A DNA stretch of 64,000 nt from Planctomycetales bacterium 71-10 (lineage in GTDB: Bacteria; Planctomycetota; Planctomycetia; Isosphaerales; Isosphaeraceae): NCBI GenBank assembly GCA_001898385.1, contig MKTT01000109.1, positions 54,903 through 118,902 on the forward strand. Reading direction: 5' to 3'. Under the pieces are notes generated by a model. It was not told the origin of the DNA, did no database searches, and saw only the letters and a list, made by a program, of their open reading frames with translations. Shown piece by piece: positions 1-8,334 of this stretch. Each line of letters begins with the position of its first letter. The first letter of the stretch is position 1. The position numbers and the translations under genes are program-made.

Positions 1-241
1 CGCTGGACCGGCTCGACGAGGCCGAATCGCTCGCGACTTTCGTCGCCTGGGTCGCCGAGGCTTCCGACCTGGACGAGCTGCGCGCCCTGGCCGACGTCGA
101 CGGCGCGGCGAGCGTCGTCGTCGAGCCCCCGGCCGGCTCCGAGGAGCCCCTGCCGGCCGTCGCGGAGCCGGCGGTCGCGGAGCCGGCCCCCGTCGAGCCG
201 ACCCCGGCCGATCCCGAGCCGGCCCCGGGAAGCGGGCGAAG

Positions 242-1666
242 GTGGTGGAGACGGTCCGCGTGGACAGCGACCGCCTCGACGACCTGATGAACCTGGCCGG
301 CGAGCTGGTCATCAACAAGGCGCGGTTCGTCGACGTGGCGAGGGGGCTCGACGACGCCCTGCGCGGGTCCGACGCCCGCGGCCTGGCCGCCGAGACGGAG
401 GAGCGGCTGGAGGTCATCCTCCGCGGCCTCGACCAGTTCACCGCCGCGGCGGGGGGCAAGGGCGACGCGACGGTCGACCGCTGGGCGGGGCACGTCCGAC
501 GGCTCCGCGAGGACTTCCGCGCGATCCGAGGCGAGCTGGACCGCCTGCGCCAGGGCCGCGAGCGGCTGAAGTCGCTGGGCGACGCCATCCACAGCCTCGG
601 GCGCGTCGCCGACGGGCTCCAGAAGGGCGTCCTCGAAACCCGCATGGTCCCCATCGGCCCCCTCTTCGAGCGCTTCCGCCGCGTGATCCGCGACCTGACG
701 GTGGCCTCGGGCAAGGAGGTCGTCCTCAAGATCGACGGCGAGAAGACCGAGCTGGACAAGCGGATGATCGACGAGCTGTCCGACCCGCTGATCCACATGG
801 TCCGCAACTCGGTCGACCACGGCCTGGAGCCGCCCGAGGCCCGCGAGGCCGCCGGCAAGCCTCGGGCGGGGACGGTGTCGCTCCAGGCGTCGCACCGGGG
901 GAACCGCGTGGTCGTCACCGTGGCCGACGACGGCCGCGGGATCGACTGCGAACGGCTGCGGAAGAAGGTCGTCTCCAAGGGCCTCGTCGGCCGGGACGAG
1001 GCCGCCGCGATGACCGACCGCGAGCTGATCCCCTTCATCTGGCACCCCGGCCTCAGCACGGCCGAGGCCGTGACGGAGATCTCCGGCCGCGGCGTGGGGA
1101 TGGACATCGTCAAGGAGCGCATCGACAACCTCAGCGGCGGCGTCGACGTCCGCTCGACGCCCGGCGTCGGGACCGTCTTCACGATCCGGCTGCCGCTGAC
1201 GCTGGCGATCATGTCCAGCCTGCTCGTGCGCATCTACGACGAGGCGTACGCCCTGCCGCTCGACCACATCGACGAGATCGTCGAGGTCCGCGGCGACCGG
1301 ATCGCCCGCGTACAAGGACGGCCGACGATCGAGATCCGCGGCCGGTTCCTGGCCCTGGCGACGCTCGGCGACATCTTCCGCTGGGGGGGCGGCGCGCACC
1401 CGTCGGCCCTCGAACCGCCCCGCTTCGGCGACGCCTCGGAGTCGTTCCGGATCGTGATCGTCCGCGACGGCGACACGTCGGTCGGCCTGGTCGTCGACGA
1501 GCTGATCGGGATGCAGGAGGTGGTGTTGAAGTCGCTGGAGCGGAACTATCGGCCCGTCGCCGGCCTCTCGGGGGCGAGCATCCTGGGCGACGGCCGCGTC
1601 TCGCTGATCCTCGACGTCGACGCCGTCATCGGCGCGGCGTCGCACCGTCGGGGGGCCCTGGCATGA
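242..1666 (+). CDS. cheA: Chemotaxis histidine kinase CheA, C-terminal part (dimerisation, HATPase, CheW-like); N-terminal part continues left of window
   Basis: VETVRVDSDRLDDLMNLAGELVINK, IHMVRNSVDHGLEPPEAR, DDGRGID, GRGVGMDIVK, CheW-like C-terminus. Confidence 0.93.
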   Translation: MVETVRVDSDRLDDLMNLAGELVINKARFVDVARGLDDALRGSDARGLAAETEERLEVILRGLDQFTAAAGGKGDATVDRWAGHVRRLREDFRAIRGELDRLRQGRERLKSLGDAIHSLGRVADGLQKGVLETRMVPIGPLFERFRRVIRDLTVASGKEVVLKIDGEKTELDKRMIDELSDPLIHMVRNSVDHGLEPPEAREAAGKPRAGTVSLQASHRGNRVVVTVADDGRGIDCERLRKKVVSKGLVGRDEAAAMTDRELIPFIWHPGLSTAEAVTEISGRGVGMDIVKERIDNLSGGVDVRSTPGVGTVFTIRLPLTLAIMSSLLVRIYDEAYALPLDHIDEIVEVRGDRIARVQGRPTIEIRGRFLALATLGDIFRWGGGAHPSALEPPRFGDASESFRIVIVRDGDTSVGLVVDELIGMQEVVLKSLERNYRPVAGLSGASILGDGRVSLILDVDAVIGAASHRRGALA

Positions 1667-2286
1667 TCGAGCTGACCGACGTCCAGAGGCGCATGCTGCG
1701 GACCGTGCTGGGCCTGGGGGCCGAGGGGGCGTCGCGGGCGCTCTCGCGCTGGCTGGGGATGGACGTCCGCCTGACGCTCGGCGAGGTCGAACAGGTCGAC
1801 CTGGAGGCGGCGGCCGGGGCGCTCGGCCCGCCCGAGTCGCTGGTCGCGGCCTGCGCGATGGGCCTGACGGGGGGGCTCGGCGGGTCGATGCTCCTCTGCT
1901 TCGAGGACCGCGCCGGGCTGGCGCTCGCGGACCTGCTCCTCCGCCAGCCCGTCGGGACCTCGGCGGAGTGGGGCGAGGTCGAGCGGTCGGCCGCGATGGA
2001 GACGGCGAACATCGTCGGCTGCGCGTACCTCAACGCCCTGGCCGCCCACCTGCCGGCCGGGGCGGATTCGGGCCTGGCCCCGACGCCGCCGACGTTCCTG
2101 CACGAGTTCGCCGGCAGCCTGATCGAGTTCGCCGTGATGGGCCAGGCGGCCGAGCTGGACCGCGTGCTCCTGGCCGGGACGACGTTCGAGGCGGCCGGCG
2201 CAGGCGACCTGGGCTGGACGCTCCTGTTCGTGCCCGACGCCCCCTCGCTCGCGGCGCTGGCGGCGGCGCTCGACGGATCCGCCTGA
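1663..2286 (+). CDS. cheC: CheC-like chemotaxis phosphatase/inhibitor of methylation
   Basis: ATGA overlap with cheA; CheC-like METANIVGCAYLNAL motif; gene context. Confidence 0.75.
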   Translation: MIELTDVQRRMLRTVLGLGAEGASRALSRWLGMDVRLTLGEVEQVDLEAAAGALGPPESLVAACAMGLTGGLGGSMLLCFEDRAGLALADLLLRQPVGTSAEWGEVERSAAMETANIVGCAYLNALAAHLPAGADSGLAPTPPTFLHEFAGSLIEFAVMGQAAELDRVLLAGTTFEAAGAGDLGWTLLFVPDAPSLAALAAALDGSA

Positions 2287-2303
2287 TCGGGAGGACGACC
2301 GGC

Positions 2304-2801
2304 ATGCCGAACGACCCCGCCGCCCCCGTGGTCCCCGTGGCGATCGGCCGATGGGCCGTGGCCGCCGCGCCGGCGCAGCTCCGGACGCTGCTCGGCTCGT
2401 GCGTCGGGGTGGCGCTCCACGACCGGGCGGCGAAGGTCGGCGGCCTGGCCCACGTCGTCCTGCCCGACTCCCGCGGGGACGTCGCGCATCCGGGGAAGTA
2501 CGCCGACACCGCGATCCCCGCCCTGATCGCCGACATCGAGCGGGCGATCCGCGGCAAGGCCGCCGGGCGGCTCGTCGCCAAGCTGGCGGGGGGGGCCAGC
2601 ATGTTCCAGACGGGCCCCGACCCGCCGTCCCGCAACATCGGCCGGATGAACCAGGAGGCGGTCGAGGCGATCCTCGCGGCCTTGCGGATCCCGATCCTGG
2701 GGCGGGACCTCGGCGGCGAGGGGGGCCGGAACATGATCCTCGACCCGGCGACCGGCCGCGTCTGGATCCGGTCCCCGGGGGGCGACGGGCGCGAGATCTA
2801 G
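2304..2801 (+). CDS. cheD: Chemoreceptor glutamine deamidase CheD
   Basis: LLGSCVGVALHD, GGLAHVVLPDS, KLAGGASMF, NIGRMN motifs. Confidence 0.9.
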   Translation: MPNDPAAPVVPVAIGRWAVAAAPAQLRTLLGSCVGVALHDRAAKVGGLAHVVLPDSRGDVAHPGKYADTAIPALIADIERAIRGKAAGRLVAKLAGGASMFQTGPDPPSRNIGRMNQEAVEAILAALRIPILGRDLGGEGGRNMILDPATGRVWIRSPGGDGREI

Positions 2802-2851
2802 CGCGAGGATGGTAGACTCGTTCGGCCCCGGTCGGGGCGCTGGAGGGCGGG

Positions 2852-3235
2852 ATGAAACGGCTCCTGATCGTCGACGACGCGCTGTTCATGCGGCGGCTCA
2901 TCGCCGGCGTCGCGCGCGAGGCCGGCTGGGACGTGGCCGGCGAGGCGGGCGACGGCGCGCAGGCCGTCGCCATGTATTCCGAGCTGAAGCCCGACCTGAC
3001 GACGATGGACCTGGTCATGCCCGTGATGGGCGGCCTGGAGGCCCTGGCGCGGATCCGCGAGCTGGACCCCGACGCCCGGGTCGTCGTCATCACGGCCGTC
3101 GACCAGAAGCAATCCGTAATGGATGCGATCCGCCTCGGCGCGCTCGACTTCGTCGTCAAGCCGTTCGACCGCGACCGGGTCGCGTCGCTGCTCCGCAAGG
3201 TCGCCGGGCGAGAGGAGCGGCCCCCCGATGCGTGA
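2852..3235 (+). CDS. cheY: Response regulator CheY
   Basis: Stand-alone receiver: LLIVDDALFMRR, TTMDLVMPVMGG, KPFDRDRV. Confidence 0.9.
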   Translation: MKRLLIVDDALFMRRLIAGVAREAGWDVAGEAGDGAQAVAMYSELKPDLTTMDLVMPVMGGLEALARIRELDPDARVVVITAVDQKQSVMDAIRLGALDFVVKPFDRDRVASLLRKVAGREERPPDA

Positions 3236-4301
3236 TCCCGACCCGCGCCCGGTCCGCGCCCTGGTGGTCGACGACTCGGCCCTGATGCGGCGGCTGATCT
3301 CCGACGTCCTGAACGCCTCCGGGCGGATCGAGGTCGTCGGCGTGGCTCGCGACGGCCGCGAGGCGGTGGCCCAGACGGCGAAGCTCAGGCCCGACGTCGT
3401 CACGCTCGACGTCGAGATGCCCGAGGTCTCGGGCCTCGACGCCCTCCCGACCATCCTGGCCGTCCACGAGGTCCCCGTCGTCATGGTCAGCGCCCTGACG
3501 CAGGAGGGGGCCGACGTGACGCTGAAGGCCCTGGAGTTCGGCGCGGTCGACTACCACCCCAAGCCGGCGAAGAACCAGCTCGCCGAGATGCGGGCCGAGG
3601 GTGACCTCCTCGTCGCCAAGGTCCTCGGCGCCGCCCAGGGCCGCGTCTTCCGCCCGCGTCGCGCGACGGCCGCTGCGCCGCCGTCGCGCATCTCTCCCGC
3701 CCCGCCGCCGGGGCCGGCGGCCGGTTGCATCGCGATCGGGATCTCCACCGGGGGCCCGCAGGCGCTGGCGCGGGTGATCCCCCTGCTCCGCCCCCCGACG
3801 CCGCCGATCCTCATCGTGCAGCACATGCCGGCGCAGTTCACCGGCGTCTTCGCCGCGCGGCTCGACCGATCCTCGGACCTGGAAGTGAAGGAGGCGGCCG
3901 ATGGCGACCTCGTCGAGCCGAACCGGGTGCTGGTCGCGCCCGGGGGCCGGCACCTGACGATCGTCGGCCGCGCGGCTCGCGCCCGCGCGTCGCTCTCCGC
4001 TCCCGACGACCCGGCCGTCAGCGGCCACAAGCCGTCGGCCGACGCTCTGTTCCGGTCGGTCGCCCGGGTCTTCGGCGCGGAGGCCGTCGGCGTCATCATG
4101 ACCGGCATGGGCCGCGACGGCGCCGACGGCTGCCGCGCGATCCTGGACGCCGGCGGCACGACCATCGGCCAGGACGAGGCCACGTCGGTCGTCTACGGCA
4201 TGAACAAGGCCGCGTTCCTGGAAGGCGCCGTGAGGCTCCAGTTCCCGCTCGACGACCTGCCGGACCTGATCCGCAGCCTGTCGACGGCGCGCAAGGGCTG
4301 A
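3228..4301 (+). CDS. cheB: Protein-glutamate methylesterase CheB
   Basis: Receiver plus methylesterase domain (GISTGGPQAL, IVQHMPAQFT, MTGMGRDGADG); start overlaps cheY stop by 8 nt. Confidence 0.93.
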   Translation: MRDPDPRPVRALVVDDSALMRRLISDVLNASGRIEVVGVARDGREAVAQTAKLRPDVVTLDVEMPEVSGLDALPTILAVHEVPVVMVSALTQEGADVTLKALEFGAVDYHPKPAKNQLAEMRAEGDLLVAKVLGAAQGRVFRPRRATAAAPPSRISPAPPPGPAAGCIAIGISTGGPQALARVIPLLRPPTPPILIVQHMPAQFTGVFAARLDRSSDLEVKEAADGDLVEPNRVLVAPGGRHLTIVGRAARARASLSAPDDPAVSGHKPSADALFRSVARVFGAEAVGVIMTGMGRDGADGCRAILDAGGTTIGQDEATSVVYGMNKAAFLEGAVRLQFPLDDLPDLIRSLSTARKG

Positions 4302-4419
4302 GGGCCGCCTACTAGGATTCGCGGCCCCGTCGGCGATATCCTGATGACATATGGGAATCCCTCCGCCGCGGCGTGGCCCTTGATCGTCGCCACCCCCCGG
4401 AGGGCCCGGGAGGCCGCGC

Positions 4420-5796
4420 ATGCTGAAGCTCTCCAGCGACGGACGGACGACGACCTGCGACGGCGTCACCCGTCGCGACTTCCTGAACGTCGGGGCCCTG
4501 GGCGCGCTCGGCTTCGGGCTCCCCCAGTGGTTCGCGGCGCGGGCGGCCGGGGCGGTCCGGCCCGAGGCCAAGGACCGCTCGTGCATCATGATCTTCAACC
4601 TGGGCGCGCCCAGCAACATGGACCTCTGGGACATGAAGCCGGACGCCCCCACGGAGGTCCGCGGCCCGTTCAAGCCCATCGCCACCAAGTCGACCGCGAT
4701 CCAGTTCTCCGAGATCCTCCCCCGCCACGCCGAGATCGCCGACAAGGTCTCGCTGGTCCGCTCGGTCCACCACGGCGGCGCGGCCGTCCACGACGCCGGC
4801 TGGCAGATGATGCAGACCGGCCGGCTGTTCACCGGCGGCGTCAACACGCCGCACATCGGTTCGGTCGTCGGCTACCTCGAAGGCCGCCGGACCGACCTGC
4901 CGCCGTTCGTCGTCCTCCCCGAGCTGATGGGCCGGGGCGGCGGCAACCTCCCCAACGGCCAGGCGGGGGGCTTCCTGGGCAAGGCGCACGACCCGTTCGT
5001 CCTCAACGCCGACCCTTCCAAGCCCGATTTCCGCGTCCCCGACCTGCTGCCGCCGAAGGAGATCGGCGAGATCCGCCTCGACCGCCGCCGCAAGATCCGC
5101 AGCCTCGTCGACGACGCCGTGGCCACGTTCGAGGCGTCCGAGAACGCCGCGCTCCTGGACGACAACTTCCAGTCGGCGTTCCGGCTGATGACGAGCCCGG
5201 CGGCCCGCGAGGCGTTCGACCTCTCGCGCGAGCCGTCCGAGGTCCGCGAGCGCTACGGCATGACGCGGTTCGGCCAGTCGTGCCTGCTGGCCCGGCGGCT
5301 GATCGAGGGGGGCGTCCGGTTCGTGACCGTCAACGCCTTCCTGACCGTGTTCGACGAGATCACCTGGGACATCCACGGCTCGAAGCCGTTCACGTCGGTC
5401 GAGGGGATGCGCGACATCGTCTGCCCGATGTACGACCAGGCGTATTCGGCCCTGATCGAGGACCTGGACCGTCGCGGGATGCTCGACGCGACCCTCGTCT
5501 GCAACCTGGCCGAATTCGGCCGGACCCCGCGCGTGAACCCGGCGGGGGGTCGCGACCACTGGCCGCTCTGCTACACGGTGGGATTCGCGGGGGGCGGCGT
5601 GCAGGGCGGGCGTGTGGTGGGGGCCAGCGACCCCATCGGGGCCGTGCCGGCCGACCGGCCCGTCGGCCCGGGGGACGTCGCCGCGACGATCTTCCACAGC
5701 CTGGGCCTCGACCTGGAGGCCACCCTCCCCGGCCCCGCCGGCCGCCCGTTCCCGCTGGTCGACTTCGGCTGCCGCGAGATCCGCGAGCTGTTCTGA
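4420..5796 (+). CDS. DUF1501 domain-containing secreted protein
   Basis: TRRDFLNVGALGALGFGLP signal, SCIMIFNLGAPSNMDLWDMKPDAP, TLVCNLAEFGRTPRVNPAGGRDHWP. Confidence 0.92.
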   Translation: MLKLSSDGRTTTCDGVTRRDFLNVGALGALGFGLPQWFAARAAGAVRPEAKDRSCIMIFNLGAPSNMDLWDMKPDAPTEVRGPFKPIATKSTAIQFSEILPRHAEIADKVSLVRSVHHGGAAVHDAGWQMMQTGRLFTGGVNTPHIGSVVGYLEGRRTDLPPFVVLPELMGRGGGNLPNGQAGGFLGKAHDPFVLNADPSKPDFRVPDLLPPKEIGEIRLDRRRKIRSLVDDAVATFEASENAALLDDNFQSAFRLMTSPAAREAFDLSREPSEVRERYGMTRFGQSCLLARRLIEGGVRFVTVNAFLTVFDEITWDIHGSKPFTSVEGMRDIVCPMYDQAYSALIEDLDRRGMLDATLVCNLAEFGRTPRVNPAGGRDHWPLCYTVGFAGGGVQGGRVVGASDPIGAVPADRPVGPGDVAATIFHSLGLDLEATLPGPAGRPFPLVDFGCREIRELF

Positions 5797-5831
5797 TCCG
5801 CCGCCCCTCCCCTCCCCAGGTGATCCGGACC

Positions 5832-8321
5832 ATGATCCGAACCCCGCTCGTCCTCGCCGGGCTCCTCGTCGCGAACGCCGCCGCCCGCGCCGAAGGGCCC
5901 ATCGCGGCGCTGCCCGCCGAGGTCTCCCTGAGGACGCCCGAGAGCCGACAGCGGCTCATCGTCCAGGAATCCGCGGGCGGCGAGGCGGGCCGCCAGGTCC
6001 GCGAAGGGATCGCGTGGTCCTCCAGCGATCCGGCGATCGCCCGGGTCGACGACGGCCTGGTGACCCCCGTCGCCGACGGCCGCGCGACCATCACGGCGAA
6101 GGTGGGCGACCGGACGGCCGACGTCAAGGTCGAGGTCGCCGGCATGGGCGGCCCCTTCGAATGGAGCTTCCGCGGGCACGTCGAGCCCGTGTTGACGAAG
6201 CAGGGATGCAACTCGGGGGCCTGTCACGGCGCGCTGGCGGGCAAGGGCGGATTCCGGCTCTCGCTGCTGGGCTACGACCCGGACGCGGACTTCTTCAACA
6301 TCGTGAAGCAGGACCGCGGCCGTCGCGTCGAGTTCGCCGACCCCGGCCGCAGCCTGGTGCTGGCGAAGCCCTCGGGCGCGATCGCCCACAAGGGGGGCGT
6401 CCGGTTCTCGACCGACTCGCTGGAATACCGCATCCTCTCGCGGTGGATCGCCGCCGGGGCGCCTCGACCGACGGCCGACGACCCGCGCGTCGAGCGCCTG
6501 GAGGTCGCGCCGGAGCGGTCGATCCAGGAGGTCGGCGCGGCGCAGCAGGTGCTCGTCCGGGCCTATTACTCGGACGGCCGGGCCGAGGACGTGACGCGGT
6601 GGGTCAAGTGGTCGTCGGCCGACGAGTCGGTCTGCCGGGTCGACGACCGGGGCGAGGCCCAGGTGATCGGGCCCGGCGAGGGCGCCGTCTCGGCCCGGTT
6701 CGGCAGCCGGCTGGCGATCGCGCGCGTCACGGTCCCGTACAAGAACGAGCCGCCCCCCGCGGGCGTCGCCGACGACCGCAAGCCGCGCAACTTCATCGAC
6801 GAGCGGATCGACGAGCAGCTCGCGCGGCTGAACCTGCCGGCCTCCCCCGCGTGCAGCGACGCCGAATTCGTCCGCCGCGCGTACGTCGACGCCGTCGGCC
6901 GGATCCCGACCGTCGACGAGTCGCGGGCGTTCCTCGCCGACCCCTCGGAGGGCCGCCGCGACGCCCTGATCGACCGATTGCTGTCCATGCCGGAGTTCGT
7001 CGACTACTGGACCTACAAGTGGTCCGACCTCCTCACGCTCAACGGCACGCGGCTGCGGCCCCAGGCGCTCAAGGCGTATTACGAGTGGATCCGCCGGCAG
7101 GTGGCCGAAGGCGTCCCCTGGGACCGCTTCGTCCGCCAGGTCGTCACGGCGACGGGCGAGAGCGTGGAGAACGGGGCGACCAACTTCTACGCACTGAGCC
7201 AGTCGCCCGAGGAGATGACCGAGAACGTGAGCCAGGCGTTCCTGGGGCTCTCCATCGCCTGCGCCAAGTGCCACGATCACCCGCTGGAGAAGTGGACCAA
7301 CGATCAATATTACGGCATGGCCAGCCTGTTCGCCCGGGTCCGCGCCAAGGGCTGGGGGGGCGAGGGCCGCGTCGGCGACGGGCTCCGCACCGTGTACGTC
7401 GCCGAGTCCGGCGAGCTGGTCCAGCCGAGGACCGGCAAGCCCCGGCCCCCCGCCCCGCTCGACGGAGAGACGTTGAGCTTCGACGACCCGGCCGACCGTC
7501 GCGAGGCCCTGGCGAGATGGCTCACCGCGCCGGAGAACCCGTACTTCGCCCGGTCGATCGCGAACCGCGTCTGGGCCAACTTCTTCGGCGTGGGCCTGGT
7601 CGAGAAGGTCGACGACATGCGGGCCTCGAACCCCGCCAGCAACGAGACCCTCCTCTCGGCCGCGGCGGCGTTCGTGGTCGAGAACAAGTTCGACCTGAAG
7701 GCGCTGATGAAGGCGATCCTCCGGTCGAACGCCTACCAGCGCACCAGCAAGCCGCTCCCCGGCAACGAGGCGGACCGGCGGTTCTACTCGCGATACTACC
7801 CGCGCCGGATGATGGCCGAGGTCCTGCACGACGCGATCGTCCAGGTCACCGAGGCGCCGACGAAGTTCGAGTTCATCGGCTTCCCGGGCAACGACCGCGA
7901 GAAGACCGACTTCTACCCGCTGGGGACGCGGGCGATCCAGCTCTACGACGCCGCCGTGGACAACTACTTCCTCCAGTCGTTCGGCCGCAACGCGCGGCGG
8001 ATCGTCTGCGAGTGCGAGCGGTCGGACGAGCCGACGATGATCCAGGTGCTGCACCTCTCCAACGGGTCGACGCTCAACGAGAAGCTGCACGCGCCGGGGA
8101 ATCGGCTGGCGAAGCTGATGAAGCTCCGCCGCGCCGGCATGTCCCCCGCGGCGATGGTGGACGACCTGTACCTCGCCTGCCTCTCGCGCTACCCGACCGA
8201 CCCCGAGCGCGGCCGGCTGCTCGACCTCCTGCCGCCGTCGGGCGATCCCGCCGAGGCGGAAGTCCTGGAAGACCTGTTCTGGGGCGTGATGAGCAGCCGG
8301 GAATTCCTGTTCAACCACTGA
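5832..8321 (+). CDS. DUF1549/DUF1553 protein with Big_2-like domain and PSCyt-type cysteine motifs
   Basis: WSSSDPAIARVDDGLVTPVADGRATITA (Big_2), QGCNSGACHG, CAKCHDHP, FYSRYYPRRMMAEVLHDAI. Confidence 0.9.
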   Translation: MIRTPLVLAGLLVANAAARAEGPIAALPAEVSLRTPESRQRLIVQESAGGEAGRQVREGIAWSSSDPAIARVDDGLVTPVADGRATITAKVGDRTADVKVEVAGMGGPFEWSFRGHVEPVLTKQGCNSGACHGALAGKGGFRLSLLGYDPDADFFNIVKQDRGRRVEFADPGRSLVLAKPSGAIAHKGGVRFSTDSLEYRILSRWIAAGAPRPTADDPRVERLEVAPERSIQEVGAAQQVLVRAYYSDGRAEDVTRWVKWSSADESVCRVDDRGEAQVIGPGEGAVSARFGSRLAIARVTVPYKNEPPPAGVADDRKPRNFIDERIDEQLARLNLPASPACSDAEFVRRAYVDAVGRIPTVDESRAFLADPSEGRRDALIDRLLSMPEFVDYWTYKWSDLLTLNGTRLRPQALKAYYEWIRRQVAEGVPWDRFVRQVVTATGESVENGATNFYALSQSPEEMTENVSQAFLGLSIACAKCHDHPLEKWTNDQYYGMASLFARVRAKGWGGEGRVGDGLRTVYVAESGELVQPRTGKPRPPAPLDGETLSFDDPADRREALARWLTAPENPYFARSIANRVWANFFGVGLVEKVDDMRASNPASNETLLSAAAAFVVENKFDLKALMKAILRSNAYQRTSKPLPGNEADRRFYSRYYPRRMMAEVLHDAIVQVTEAPTKFEFIGFPGNDREKTDFYPLGTRAIQLYDAAVDNYFLQSFGRNARRIVCECERSDEPTMIQVLHLSNGSTLNEKLHAPGNRLAKLMKLRRAGMSPAAMVDDLYLACLSRYPTDPERGRLLDLLPPSGDPAEAEVLEDLFWGVMSSREFLFNH

Positions 8322-8334
8322 CGGAGCCGTCGCC

